From JALYGY01 sp963800975 (lineage in GTDB: Bacteria; Actinomycetota; Rubrobacteria; Rubrobacterales; Rubrobacteraceae), in assembly GCA_963800975.1 (NCBI GenBank), contig CAWDDB010000008.1, positions 682,001-746,000 on the forward strand: a stretch of DNA of 64,000 nt, in the 5' to 3' direction. Numbering within the stretch: position 1 is the stretch's first letter; the number at the start of each line of letters is the position of its first letter. The position numbers and the translations under genes are program-made. Positions 34,176-43,031 of this stretch are shown in pieces. The notes beneath the pieces were generated by a model. That model was not told where the DNA came from. It was given only the letters and a program-made list of their open reading frames with translations, and ran no database searches.

Positions 34176-35248
34176 CTAGTGGGTGTCTGAGCGCTGGGTG
34201 CAGGTGCCTCGGCTGCTGGCCCGGTCGTCATGAGGCTGGCAAGCCAGCGGGTCTCCGGGAAGGTATCGAACATCGCGGCCAGCAGCAGGGTGATGGGCAT
34301 GGCCAGAAATGCCCCCGGCGCGCCGAGGAGCCAGGCCCAGAGGGTGAAGGAGAGGAAGACTACTGCAGGAGACAGCCGCAGGCCCCTGCTCAGAAGAAAC
34401 GGGTCTAGCCCGTACTCCGCCAGCTGGTTGATCACGATCACCCCCAAGATTGCCAGCAACGCTGTACTCACGCCGAACTCGGCGAGGGCCAACAGCACAC
34501 CCGGCGCCGCCGCGATCGGCAGGCCGATGTAGGGCACGAAGCTCAGGAAGAAGGCCAGCACACCCCACAGCAGAGGAAAGTCCACCCCCAACAGCCAGAA
34601 GAGAACGGTGATACCGGTGCCGATGACGAAGTTGGTTATCGCCCGCAGCCCTAGCTGGCGTATAACGCCTCGTCCTACGACGGTCAACCGTGCGAGTTGC
34701 GGATTGTTTGGTGCCACGCTCGTACGCAGGCGCTCCATCATCACAGGGCCTTCGCCGAGCAAGAACAGGGTTATCATCAGGATGAGGAATAGATTACTCA
34801 GAAAGCCGCCAAGACTCGAGAGGACACTGCCAACGGCTCCGACGATGGCGCCGGGATCCAATACCTCCCGGAGATCGAGGTTCGAGAGCCCCAGACCCTC
34901 GAGCAGGCTCTGGAGCTCATCGGTTCGTAAATCTAGCTGGGTGGTGTAGAAGGCAAGTCGCCCCGTGAACCTGCCGATCGAGACACTCAAGAATCCGAAG
35001 AGGACTGTAAAGAGTATGCTTAGCCCTACCAGCATGATGAGGAGAGCCACTGGGGCAGGTAGCCCGCGCCGCTTCAGCCAGGCGTAGATCGGGCTGAAGA
35101 TGAGGCTCAATACCAACGCGAAGAGGGTAGGTGTGACGATCGGCGCGCCCAGGCGCATCCCGGCCAGCACGACGATCGTCGCGGCTAGGAACAGCATCAC
35201 CCGCAAGATAGATGGCGGCTGCCGCGCCGGTGTGACGGCGTTAGTCAT
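34172..35248 (-). CDS. AI-2E family transporter (second paralogue)
   Basis: 358 residues with the family plan: APIVTPTLFALVLSLIFSPI, SILFTVLFGFLSVSIGRFTG, the soluble loop TDELQSLLEGLGLSNLDLRE, then WLLGVDFPLLWGVLAFFLSF and INQLAEYGLDPFLLSRGLRL. A Pro/Ala-rich tail ends it. It is a distant paralogue of the gene at 7211. As the first gene of the island it is transcribed towards the left attachment site. Confidence 0.83.
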   Translation of the reverse strand: MTNAVTPARQPPSILRVMLFLAATIVVLAGMRLGAPIVTPTLFALVLSLIFSPIYAWLKRRGLPAPVALLIMLVGLSILFTVLFGFLSVSIGRFTGRLAFYTTQLDLRTDELQSLLEGLGLSNLDLREVLDPGAIVGAVGSVLSSLGGFLSNLFLILMITLFLLGEGPVMMERLRTSVAPNNPQLARLTVVGRGVIRQLGLRAITNFVIGTGITVLFWLLGVDFPLLWGVLAFFLSFVPYIGLPIAAAPGVLLALAEFGVSTALLAILGVIVINQLAEYGLDPFLLSRGLRLSPAVVFLSFTLWAWLLGAPGAFLAMPITLLLAAMFDTFPETRWLASLMTTGPAAEAPAPSAQTPTS

Positions 35249-35259
35249 GGCAGGTCATG

Positions 35260-35834
35260 TTTCTGCGATCCGGGTTCGCCATCCGATCCGTGTTGCGTCT
35301 GTTTCTTGCGCGGAGCCGCCCAGAATGTGGGCACTTCCGTACCGCCCTCTTCCGAGAATCGCCTCTCGAAGCCTCCGAAGGCGTCGGAATTTTCCCGGAC
35401 CATTCCAGGAACGTAGCAGATGCCTGCGAGAAGTTATGTGATATGTGCTCGAGGTCCGCGGGCGAGTTCATCGTCGTCAGCACGAGGTTGTCGCACTGGG
35501 AGAGGACGTTGGCGTGGATCTTGCCCGGTCTTTGGGTGGACACGAGCAGGTAGAGCCCGAACTTGCGGCCCTCTCCGGCGATCTTGATCGCGTGGCTGGT
35601 CGCAGCAGCCTCGAGGTTGTCTGCCGGCTCCAGTGGACAGATGTTGTGTGCTTCATCGGCCACTATTAGAACAGGTTGGCGCTCGTGACGATGCCGCCAG
35701 AGGTAACCAGGCACGGCCGCCGCGACGATGGATAGCTCTGCAGGCGAGGCGAGCGTACCCGAGGCTATGACCAGACACATCCAGTCCTTTTCCAGCCCGT
35801 CGGCCCGGCGCCACCGGAGAATGTGCCACCACAC
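35260..35834 (-). pseudogene. HerA/DUF87-like ATPase remnant
   Basis: The frame carries LASPAELSIVAAAVPGYLW, VLIVADEAHNICP (Walker B), IAGEGRKFGLYLLVSTQRP (STQRP sensor) and LSQCDNLVLTTMNSPADL, all typical of HerA-like hexameric ATPases. The Walker A half is missing. Near 35400 the frame slips: EEGGTEVPTFWAAPRKK, the normal ending, is in another frame. So it is truncated and frameshifted. Confidence 0.75.
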
Positions 35835-35996
35835 GCTCTGGGTTCCTCTGCCAAAGCAGGCTCCCGCAACTCGGGTCTGAATCTTACAGTTGCGGAAACC
35901 TCCTGTCTCCCTGAACTTCTATCTCTTCGCGGTGATGCTCGCGTCCGCTCTGGAGCGGTCGATTTCTAGGCCGCTCCAGAGCAAATTCGCCTGCTG

Positions 35997-36488
35997 CTAC
36001 TCCTGCGCGAAGGCCTCGCGCAGTTGCTTCTCCTGCTCCTCGGGCAGGTTGGTCGAGATGATCTCGAAGTCGTATTGCTTGAGCTCGTCGATGACCCTGT
36101 CGGGCGCCGAGGCGTCGCTGGTCAGGGCAAACAACGCGGAGGTGCCCTCCGTCACCTTCTCTCGCACCTGCTTGATGAAGTCGTCGCTGATCCCGACGTC
36201 GGCCATCGAACCCGTGAGAGCCCCCATCCCAGCCCCGATCGCAGCCCCGAGGAACGGCACGAAGAAGATCAGGCCGAACAGGAAGCCCCAGAAGGCACCC
36301 ATCCCCGCGCCCTCGCCCGCGGTGCTGTGCAGCTGGCGGGTGGAGGGCTTCTTGTTGCCCTGGGGCCAGCTGACCACCGCGGCGTCCTGCAGCGTGATCA
36401 TCTCTCGCTCCTGCATGCCCTGGAGGGCGATGAGCACCCTGTCTGCTCCACCTGGATCGTTGAACTTCAGCACGGATAGCGTCGCCAT
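35997..36488 (-). CDS. DUF1269 family membrane-associated protein
   Basis: 163 residues: SVLKFNDPGGADRVLIALQG, QDAAVVSWPQGNKKP, a central Gly-rich hydrophobic hairpin (GAFWGFLFGLIFFVPFLGAA, GAGMGALTGSMADVG), then SALFALTSDASAPDRVIDEL. This matches DUF1269 proteins, stress-associated with unknown role. ATG at 36488 with AAAGGAGAGGAG upstream. Confidence 0.82.
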   Translation of the reverse strand: MATLSVLKFNDPGGADRVLIALQGMQEREMITLQDAAVVSWPQGNKKPSTRQLHSTAGEGAGMGAFWGFLFGLIFFVPFLGAAIGAGMGALTGSMADVGISDDFIKQVREKVTEGTSALFALTSDASAPDRVIDELKQYDFEIISTNLPEEQEKQLREAFAQE

Positions 36489-36803
36489 TCGCTCCTCTCC
36501 TTTCGGTTCTCGTGTGCACGAACGCGATGCGTGGAGTAAATCCATCAAGGAGGAGCTCTCCCTCGGAAGCTGCTTGTCGAGATCGGACTACTCTGAGGAA
36601 TCGGCAAGCTCACCGCAGCCGTCCTCCTGTCGGTCGTTGCCGCAGAACAGGGGGGCAGAGTCGGGGCCGTAGGATCAAGTTCGTGCACCTCCCGCAGGGG
36701 GCAGATAAGCTGGAGAGTGTCTTCGATCTCCACGCCTTCATGAGTCCCTAACGCCTCCCGATTATAGGCACAGGAAGGGTGCGCAGGCATCCCCCGTGGG
36801 CTA

Positions 36804-36821
36804 ATATCCCCTAGGGGATAT
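36804..36821. promoter_or_regulatory. CsoR-like palindromic operator
   Basis: ATATCCCCTAGGGGATAT is a perfect 18-bp palindrome. The CCCCTAGGGG core resembles operators of the CsoR/RcnR copper- or persulfide-sensing repressors. A weak short ORF follows with GGAGGAGG. No CsoR gene is in the window. Confidence 0.45.
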
Positions 36822-36847
36822 GCGTCTACGGAGGAGGACTTCTCACC

Positions 36848-37027
36848 TTGCCCGGTCGTATGTTGGGAAACGGCATCCAGAGTAGCGACGAGCAAAACCG
36901 CAGTGGTCGTTCAGGCAAACATTCGGGATCTGAACCGGGCGATGTGCATACGAGTGTAACCAATGAAGGTTTTACGGCGAGGCGCGCATCTCCCCTGCCT
37001 GTTTCGCCCGCGCTCCTCTCGCCGTGA
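36848..37027 (+). CDS. Possible 59-residue peptide
   Basis: TTG start ten bases after GGAGGAGG, giving a hydrophilic peptide (QSSDEQNRSGRSGKHSG) ending SPALLSP at TGA, 28 bp before the M48 peptidase gene. It follows the CsoR-like palindrome. Composition is not strongly coding, so it may be only a leader. Confidence 0.25.
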   Translation: MPGRMLGNGIQSSDEQNRSGRSGKHSGSEPGDVHTSVTNEGFTARRASPLPVSPALLSP

Positions 37028-37055
37028 ACCGTATTGACAGAGAAGGGGTTCACCC

Positions 37056-37916
37056 ATGAACAGTGAGCGGCTAAGAAATCCATACGAGATCCCGCTCTAC
37101 GCCTTGAGTTTGCTCGTCAACCTGTTGATCGTTGCCCTCATCCTGGTCGGGGTACTTTTCCTGGGGTACTTGAATGCTTTGGCGGGTGAGCCACTCTCCG
37201 GTCCCCTCGTCGAGGCAATCCGGGTGGCCTTTGTTGCGCTGTTGCTTCTTGTGCCGGCTCTGGTCGTGTATCGTCAACTCACCCGCGCAGGCATACGGGG
37301 ATCGGCGGTGAGGCTCTCGCGCCGGCAATTCCCCGACATCCACGCCGTGAAGGACGACTTCGCGCGCAGGTTGAGCCTGGAAAGGGATCCCGAAATCTAC
37401 CTGATGTCGGGCAACGGGGTGCTGAACGCCTTCGCCGCGTCGACCTTCGGCTATGACTTCGTCGTTATTCACAGCGAGTTGTTCAGCAATACCTACGAGA
37501 AGAACAAGGACGCGCTGGCGTTCATCGTCGGACACGAACTGGGGCACCTGCGGCTCGGGCACACGAGGCTCTGGTACCAGCTTTCTACCGCGTACGTCGA
37601 CCGGGTTCCTCTGCTCGGGGGATTCCTCTCTCGTGCCAGGGAGTACTCCTGCGACCGACACGGCGCACACCTGGCGCCTCAGGGCGAGGAGGGGTTGGTG
37701 TTGCTGACGGCCGGAAGGTACGTCTACAGGGAGGTGGATCTCGATGAGCTGCTGGAGCAGGCGCGGCGATTCCGGGGATTCTGGCCGATCTTGGCTCAGC
37801 TTCCCCAGTCACACCCTTTCGCGGTTCGCCGCATAAGGGTCCTGTACGATCTCGGGTTCTTCGAGGCTCCTCCGGGGAAGCCGGCGGGCGAAGGCGCCGC
37901 AACCGCAGAATCCTAG
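37056..37916 (+). CDS. M48 family membrane metallopeptidase
   Basis: 286 residues. Two N-terminal membrane helices (LYALSLLVNLLIVALILVG, EAIRVAFVALLLLVPALVVY) precede the peptidase domain: NAFAASTFGYDFVVIHSELF, the zinc motif FIVGHELGHLRLGH (HExxH), and SRAREYSCDRHGAHLA, giving the third ligand Glu. This resembles HtpX-like heat-shock proteases that degrade damaged membrane proteins. ATG with AGAAGGGGTTCACCC upstream. Confidence 0.88.
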   Translation: MNSERLRNPYEIPLYALSLLVNLLIVALILVGVLFLGYLNALAGEPLSGPLVEAIRVAFVALLLLVPALVVYRQLTRAGIRGSAVRLSRRQFPDIHAVKDDFARRLSLERDPEIYLMSGNGVLNAFAASTFGYDFVVIHSELFSNTYEKNKDALAFIVGHELGHLRLGHTRLWYQLSTAYVDRVPLLGGFLSRAREYSCDRHGAHLAPQGEEGLVLLTAGRYVYREVDLDELLEQARRFRGFWPILAQLPQSHPFAVRRIRVLYDLGFFEAPPGKPAGEGAATAES

Positions 37917-38122
37917 CCTCATCGCGTATGGCAGAGTAGCCAGGAGACCTGGAAACACCCGAACATTCGAGCTCTCGAAGATATCCGGCGTCCTCGGCTG
38001 GAGGGCGATGAGCATCCGGTGGAACCGATGCGGGCGAGAGGTCCCACCCGCATCGCAAACTCTCGGCGCCTCGGCCGCCAGGGAAACGTCCCTGTGTCCG
38101 GCCTACTATGCCGGAAGGGTAC

Positions 38123-38578
38123 TCAGGCGCGCTCGTCGAAGTAGTCGGAGTGCTTGGCGAGCCCGTAGACGACCATCACGCAAAGCGCGATGACAACCAC
38201 CGCCAGCACCGGCGCAGCCGGGATGACGAAGAGCCACCTGATGGCGCCCACAACGGCGAATAGGTAGCCCACGATCAGACCGTAAGTCCCTCCTCTGAGG
38301 ATGTCTATGCCCGCATACAACGCGATGATCGCGATGATCAGGTCGAGGATGCCCCAGAAGACGAAGTTCGCGTACACGAGGTTGCCAGCTTCTGTCACCC
38401 ACCAGCCGGTCCCCGCGAACGACAAGAGCGCGCTCAAGCCCTCAAGACCGGCCACCACGAACATCATGACCGCGGCGAAGGTAAGCATTCCGGGCCTATG
38501 CGCCGTGCTGGCTCCGACAGAACCGCCCGTAGGAGCGCTCACTCCTCCCGGGACTTGTTCGCTGTGCTGGTCCGCCAT
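38123..38578 (-). CDS. DUF7144-like four-helix membrane protein
   Basis: 151 residues. After a 30-residue Ser/Thr/Gly-rich start come four hydrophobic helices: MLTFAAVMMFVVAGLEGLSA, YANFVFWGILDLIIAIIALY, YGLIVGYLFAVVGAIRWLFV and APVLAVVVIALCVMVVYGLA. The AxxMM...GLEGL opening and WGxxDL match DUF7144. Role unknown. AAAGGAGAGAGACA precedes the ATG. Confidence 0.75.
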   Translation of the reverse strand: MADQHSEQVPGGVSAPTGGSVGASTAHRPGMLTFAAVMMFVVAGLEGLSALLSFAGTGWWVTEAGNLVYANFVFWGILDLIIAIIALYAGIDILRGGTYGLIVGYLFAVVGAIRWLFVIPAAPVLAVVVIALCVMVVYGLAKHSDYFDERA

Positions 38579-39325
38579 TGTCTCTCTCCTTTATTGTCGC
38601 TTCACCTTAGCTCTGCGCCTGTCTGTCGCACGCTGTTCACTCGTCCATTATCCAATCGGTTTCTCCTTACAGACCTTGCCACGTCTCGCCTGACTGCGGG
38701 GCGTGGCCGCTTCCCTGCTCACGCCCCTCGGGATCCCATCGTGCTGCCCCGCGTACTCAGATTTGTACTCCCACGTATCCGTCCACTCTCATAACAATAG
38801 TAGCAAAACACGGCTAATTTCGCATGGGATACAACATGTAGGTGATATAACGTAGGACATGCGCATACGTTGGGGCATTCCAAACGGTAGAAGGGCATCG
38901 TTCGTCAGGGACCTGATGAAGGATTGCTACGCTGCTTCGGGCCGCCCGGCAGATGCAGCGTTACGCCCGTAGCGCGCGAGACGCCGAAACGATGGCCTAC
39001 GCCGCATACCTCCATGACGTGGACCGTCCCGGCGTGATCGCGACAGACCCCGTGGCAGGGTTACTTTACGACGCTGGTATCGGGTTGCCGCGGCAACCCG
39101 AAGGTGGGGCCGTGTAGCCGTACAGCCGCGTTGAGGTGGACCGGGGCACGGCAAACCGAATACCGACACCAAGGAATGCGGATTGGTAGTAGTGTTTCGG
39201 TCATAGGTGGGGTAAGTTTGTTGTGAGTAATCCCGATGGCTGCCACGCTGGTGGGCCCACCAGCGGGCCGTCTGGGGCCGCTTCATGGACGTCGTCTACG
39301 AGTACCTGAAGGAGGAAGGAGCAAA
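38579..39325. other. Gene-poor segment, with a coupled gene tail
   Basis: I see no complete gene here. Directly before the DUF899 gene a plus frame reads RFMDVVYEYLKEEGAK and ends TGA, overlapping the GTG start of DUF899 (GTGA). This looks like the last residues of a lost upstream partner. The stretch 38820-39060 is AT-richer at its left side. Confidence 0.35.
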
Positions 39326-40021
39326 GTGAACACAGCCCCCGTCGTCTCCCCCGAGGAGTGGAAGACTGCCCGCGAGGAACTGCTCGTCAAGGAGAAGGAG
39401 CACACCCGAGCCCGTGACGCGCTCGCGGCAGAGCGCCGCCGGATGCCGTGGACGGCGGTCGAGAAGGAGTACAGCTTCGAGGGCCCGAACGGGCCGGCCA
39501 CGCTTGCCGACCTGTTCGAGGGCCGCCTTCAGCTGATCGTCTACCGTGCCTTCTACGGGCCGGAGGTCACCACCTACGCGAACCCGGAGCGTGGCGACGC
39601 GTACCCCGAGCGGGCGTGCGTGGGCTGCTCATTCGTCGCGGACCAGGTCGCCCACCCCGCCCACCTGAACGCGCGGGATGTGACGCTCGCGTTCGCCTCG
39701 CGCGCACCGCAAGCCGAGCTCCAGAAGTTGAAGGAGCTCCACGGGTGGGAGCACATCCCCTGGTACACAATCACCGACGACTGGGACAAGGACTTCGGCG
39801 TCGACGAGTGGCACGGGCACAACGCGTTCATCCGCGAGGGTGACCAGATCTACCGCACCTATTTCATAGACAGCCGCGGCGACGAGGCCATGGGCACCAC
39901 TTGGAGCTACCTGGACATGGCCCCGCTCGGCCGCCAGGAGGACTGGGAGGACTCTCCCGAGGATTATCCGCAGACGGCGCCCTACGGGTGGTGGGACTAC
40001 AACGACGCCTACGGCGCCTGA
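39326..40021 (+). CDS. DUF899 (thioredoxin-like) family protein
   Basis: 231 residues: VSPEEWKTAREELLVKEKEH, RRRMPWTAVEKEYSFEGPNG, ADLFEGRLQLIVYRAFYGPE, CVGCSFVADQV with a CxxC, and GTTWSYLDMAPLGRQEDWED at the end. This is the DUF899 pattern, a thioredoxin-fold family of unknown reaction, often beside SnoaL or ArsR genes. GTG start with GGAGGAAGGAG eight bases upstream. Confidence 0.85.
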   Translation: MNTAPVVSPEEWKTAREELLVKEKEHTRARDALAAERRRMPWTAVEKEYSFEGPNGPATLADLFEGRLQLIVYRAFYGPEVTTYANPERGDAYPERACVGCSFVADQVAHPAHLNARDVTLAFASRAPQAELQKLKELHGWEHIPWYTITDDWDKDFGVDEWHGHNAFIREGDQIYRTYFIDSRGDEAMGTTWSYLDMAPLGRQEDWEDSPEDYPQTAPYGWWDYNDAYGA

Positions 40022-40134
40022 GCGCGGAGCGCCAAACGGTGAGATGCTGCTCGACGCGAAGCGCGATCCGAGATTTTGCGTGATCGCGCTTAGAGTCCTG
40101 TTGAGCTAGAGCGTAGGCGGACTGAACCTCTACG

Positions 40135-40160
40135 CCAGTATGCAGGATCCTGCATACTGG
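40135..40160. promoter_or_regulatory. 26-bp perfect palindrome
   Basis: Half-site CCAGTATGCAGGA joined to its exact complement TCCTGCATACTGG. The inner 16 bp equal the palindrome at 27522. A few bases on, GGGCGCCATAACGTCCGC resembles the hairpin beside that first copy, so two linked elements are duplicated between these places. Confidence 0.55.
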
Positions 40161-40280
40161 ACCGTCAGCGCGACCGAAGGCGGGCGCCATAACGTCCGCT
40201 TGCTCATCACCGTTACATGCGCCTTGCTACGAGGCTAACTACTCACCACGCTCCGCTAGATTTGCGGCACGGCTAGCGCC

Positions 40281-40406
40281 TGGAGGAGGGACCCCCGGTT
40301 CCGCTCCCTACTGGTGCTCATCGCGGTCCTGGGCGGAACCATCTTCTACACCACCATCGAAGGGTGGAACGTGGCGGATGCTTCTCGTTGTCTCGGTTGG
40401 CCCTGA
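40281..40406 (+). pseudogene. Fragment of a two-helix potassium channel
   Basis: The frame reads WRRDPRFRSLLVLIAVLGGT, IFYTTIEGWNVADA, then SRCLGWP and stop. The first part matches the N-terminal helix of Ion_trans_2 channels, just before the pore loop; the TVGYGD filter and second helix are gone and there is no start codon. Confidence 0.55.
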
Positions 40407-40448
40407 CTTTCCTTGAGGAAGACGTTGCAGTCGGCGCCTGGTGTGCTT

Positions 40449-41210
40449 CTATTGTCTAGCCCGAAGGAGCGCGAGCAGCCGCAGAACCGAGACGTAGATC
40501 CAGATCAGGGAGAGCATCAGCCCGAACGCGCCGTACCACGCCATGAATCTAGGCGCGCCCGCCGCCGCTGTTCTCTCGATGAAAGCGAAATCGAGCGTGA
40601 GGTTCAGCGCGCCCAGGATGACGATCAAGACGCTGATCCCGATGCCCAATGGTGTGGGGGTGTACAGGAACGAGAAATTCACCCCGAGCAGCGACAGCAG
40701 CCAGACCACCAGGTAGATCAGCACAAGACCTCCCGTCGCCGCTATGACCCCCGTTGCGAATCGTGACGTGACTTTGACGATGCGGAGGCTGTAGAGGAGA
40801 TAGACCGCCAGGAATATGCACAACGTGGCGATCAGCGCCTGCGAGACGATCCCATCGAACCTCAGGTCGAAGTAGCGGGAGGCGACGCCCAGCAGCGAAC
40901 CCTCGCCCAAAGCGTACAGGACGGAGGTGATCGGCGCGGCCCTGTAGGCGAAGGCGCCCACGATGGCGACGACGAACGTGAGCAAGAAGGCGAGCCAGGT
41001 CCAGGCGGGGGTCAAGGCCTCTTGCCTTCCGGCCACGGTGACGATCTCGACTTGCGACCAGCCGAAAGCCGCCGCAGCCACCACGATCACAAACAGCAAG
41101 CCGGTGATGGCGTAGGTGCCGGCGGCGGTCATGCCGCGTGGCTCGGCGTCGGACTCCTCGATCCCCCGCTGAAAGGAACGTTCGTTAAGTGCCGGATTTT
41201 CGATGGCCAT
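40449..41210 (-). CDS. Bax inhibitor-1/YccA family membrane protein
   Basis: 253 residues with seven hydrophobic helices (TYAITGLLFVIVVAAAAFGW, LAFLLTFVVAIVGAFAYRAA, LYALGEGSLLGVASRYFD and others), ending WIYVSVLRLLALLRARQ, the usual BI-1 C-terminus (FxxxLRLL). Members are pH-sensitive calcium leak channels or protease-associated proteins. ATG at 41210 follows GGGAG. Confidence 0.87.
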   Translation of the reverse strand: MAIENPALNERSFQRGIEESDAEPRGMTAAGTYAITGLLFVIVVAAAAFGWSQVEIVTVAGRQEALTPAWTWLAFLLTFVVAIVGAFAYRAAPITSVLYALGEGSLLGVASRYFDLRFDGIVSQALIATLCIFLAVYLLYSLRIVKVTSRFATGVIAATGGLVLIYLVVWLLSLLGVNFSFLYTPTPLGIGISVLIVILGALNLTLDFAFIERTAAAGAPRFMAWYGAFGLMLSLIWIYVSVLRLLALLRARQ

Positions 41211-41443
41211 CGTCACTCCCTGTTCTTAGGACGCCACGGGATCTAGCCCATACCAAGCGCCCCTATTCAAGCGCTCAGTCCTCCTCCTGCGAATACGCTC
41301 TCAAGGCTAGCCAAAGGCCCAATCCAACCTCGGCCGCGGCCACGTGCCCGTCCAGCGTCGGGGTAGGAGCGAGATGGAGGGGCGAGGTTCTCTTAGCTCT
41401 GCCCACCGAAGCCCTACGCAATTCCGTGCTCTGAGTCATACCT

Positions 41444-41620
41444 TCAACGGCCACTCCTACCGCCCAGTGCTCGACGCAGCATCAAGGCTCCAACGACGAG
41501 CATGACCAAGCCCCAGAAGGCTTCCGACACGATTTCGAGTCCCAGAGCATCGAGAACCAACACGGCCCCCGCGATGAACAAGAGCGTGCCCCACACGAGC
41601 CCCGATTGGAGATATTCCAT
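41444..41620 (-). CDS. Small LiaI-like two-helix membrane protein (58 aa)
   Basis: MEYLQSGLVWGTLLFIAGAV, LVLDALGLEI, then FWGLVMLVVGALMLRRALGG. It is a paralogue of the gene just upstream (PHLESGVVWGTVLLVAGVLV). Both match the LiaI/LiaF transmembrane region (DUF5668). It begins eight bases after that gene's stop, with GGAGGGGAAG overlapping it, so they form an operon. Confidence 0.65.
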   Translation of the reverse strand: MEYLQSGLVWGTLLFIAGAVLVLDALGLEIVSEAFWGLVMLVVGALMLRRALGGRSGR

Positions 41621-41628
41621 CAGGGCGG

Positions 41629-41832
41629 CTACTTCCCCTCCCCCCGTCTACTGGCCCGGGTAGCCATTTCCAGCCTAAGCACCCGGAACAGCACCAAGGA
41701 TCCGGCGACGAGCAGGAGTATGCCAAAGAAGGGACCCAATCCGATGTCGAGTCCTAGAGCATTGAGGACCACCAGAACCCCAGCGACGAGCAACACCGTG
41801 CCCCACACAACCCCGGATTCGAGATGTGGCAT
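41629..41832 (-). CDS. LiaI-like two-helix membrane protein (67 aa)
   Basis: MPHLESGVVWGTVLLVAGVL, VVLNALGLDIGLGPFFGILL, LVAGSLVLFRVLRLEM, then a basic tail. Two helices separated by GLDIGLG. GAGGGGAG precedes the ATG at 41832. The longer upstream frame has no ribosome binding site and crosses repeat copy 12. Likely a membrane-stress protein by similarity to LiaI; not certain. Confidence 0.65.
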   Translation of the reverse strand: MPHLESGVVWGTVLLVAGVLVVLNALGLDIGLGPFFGILLLVAGSLVLFRVLRLEMATRASRRGEGK

Positions 41833-41915
41833 TGCGGCAACTCCCCTCTTCCCGATTCCGGGGAAGGCTAACAGCTTCCGGCGTAGACATGATGCCAGCC
41901 GCACGCACCCTGTGC

Positions 41916-41958
41916 CAACTTCCGAGAGGTCTTCAACTAGGCACTTCGGTGCATATCG
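41916..41958 (+). repeat. Dispersed repeat, diverged copy 12
   Basis: CCAACTTCCGAGAGGTCTTC, then AACTAGGCACTTCGGTGCAT and ATCG. The terminal GGTGAATA has become GGTGCATA. This is the last copy seen from left to right. Confidence 0.55.
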
Positions 41959-41968
41959 TCTAGCGGTG

Positions 41969-42184
41969 TTAAGCACTCCTCTGCTCTTCGTCAGGTTGCA
42001 GAGCCAGGGAGATTGCGTGAGCTTCGAACAAGATTCTATAGTCTTCCATCGCGGCCTCACGGATGCCCTCCTCGGTGGCGCCGCTAGCGCTGAAGGCGGC
42101 TACGGAGCAACCATCCCGGCGGCGTAGTATGACGATATCCGGGTCCGACTCGTCCAGGATGTAGTTGAAGGGAGGCCTCATCAT
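41969..42184 (-). CDS. Hypothetical 71-residue protein
   Basis: MMRPPFNYILDESDPDIVIL, RRRDGCSVAAFSASGATEEG, IREAAMEDYRILFEAHAISL. Alpha/beta composition and GC-rich third positions support coding. GGAGGCAAAG lies right before ATGATG. Function unknown. Confidence 0.65.
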   Translation of the reverse strand: MMRPPFNYILDESDPDIVILRRRDGCSVAAFSASGATEEGIREAAMEDYRILFEAHAISLALQPDEEQRSA

Positions 42185-42419
42185 CTTTGCCTCCTATCGC
42201 GGCGAGTAGTAACAGTAGAATAGGTCTTTCGTCCCTACCATCTCGGCCACGCGCTCCAGGGAGGACGGCACGATTCCTCTCGCATGGCTCGCAGGTCTTC
42301 CAGCGTCTTCTTCATATTCTCTCCTTCCTTGGCCGGAGCCCCCGCATGGTAGGCCTCGGCCCTTACATTAGCTACCTATCCCTTACACTGGGGGCTGCGG
42401 CTTCTCACGGTTTGTCCTG

Positions 42420-42938
42420 CTATGGCCCTGCGCTACGGCTTACTGACCGACTGGGGATTCGCCACTTGGTGCTTCTTTGGGTTCTGGGCGGACGTTGGGC
42501 GTCCTGCCGAACTCGGCCCAGGAGCGCCGCGACCAGGAACAGCGGCCTAGCTATCGCCGCGAACATCGAGATAGAAATCACTATCGCGACCCCGGCAGCA
42601 GCAATGATCAGCGCGGCCAGCTGAGGCTTCGCGATTCTCATCCGCCTTCTGGCTTCGCCTCGCTCCGCTGCCTTCACTTCCTTCGTCGCCAGATTCATCT
42701 CCTTTTCTTCAGCTTGCTTGGACGGGTTGCTTCTGATCAACCCAGTGAGGTCGGCCACGGCTTGCTCGCGGTAGCCCTCCTCATCACTGAGCAGCCGGTT
42801 GAGGAACTCCGCAGCCTCGCCCTTGCCCGCGAGAAGTGGCATTCTAGTAACGCCAAGAGTCCTCGCACCTCGAAGTAACCTTGTCGCCCCGTCGGCGTCT
42901 ACGGTATCGTAGATGGTGGCCACGACTTCGTAGCGCAT
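42420..42938 (-). CDS. Hypothetical protein with C-terminal membrane segment (array gene 1)
   Basis: 172 residues: MRYEVVATIYDTVDADGATR, LLAGKGEAAEFLNRLLSDEE, a basic helix (KAAERGEARRRMRI), then hydrophobic LAALIIAAAGVAIVISISMF and RPLFLVAALLGRV, with a basic tail. It looks like a small soluble domain tethered to the membrane. Its start follows the conserved leader at 42945-43031 with AGAGGAG. Last of the array. Family not recognised. Confidence 0.6.
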   Translation of the reverse strand: MRYEVVATIYDTVDADGATRLLRGARTLGVTRMPLLAGKGEAAEFLNRLLSDEEGYREQAVADLTGLIRSNPSKQAEEKEMNLATKEVKAAERGEARRRMRIAKPQLAALIIAAAGVAIVISISMFAAIARPLFLVAALLGRVRQDAQRPPRTQRSTKWRIPSRSVSRSAGP

Positions 42939-42944
42939 GTCGCG

Positions 42945-43031
42945 CTCCTCTCTGCCGCCCCCCTTAGCGCCTTCGGACCGGGTTCTCGGAACGGCTCCCG
43001 GTGACGCCCCTATTGGCAGGGGCGTTTCTGC
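42945..43031 (-). ncRNA. Structured leader RNA, copy 1 (new candidate family)
   Basis: In the transcribed (minus) sense: GCAGAAACGCCCC-loop-GGGGCGT (P0), ACCGGG...CCCGGT (P1), a P1 loop with GCCGTTCC that can pair with GGGGCGGC (P2, two G-U) after the linker CCGAAGGCGCTAAG. P2 ends three bases before GAGAGGAG, so the pseudoknot touches the ribosome binding site. Four further copies follow the same plan. It starts on the stop codon of the next gene. Confidence 0.75.

Noticed and set aside
41255..41285. GCGCCCCTATTCAAGCGC as a repeat copy
   Set aside because: Lacks the conserved CACC and the upstream half; at most a relic.
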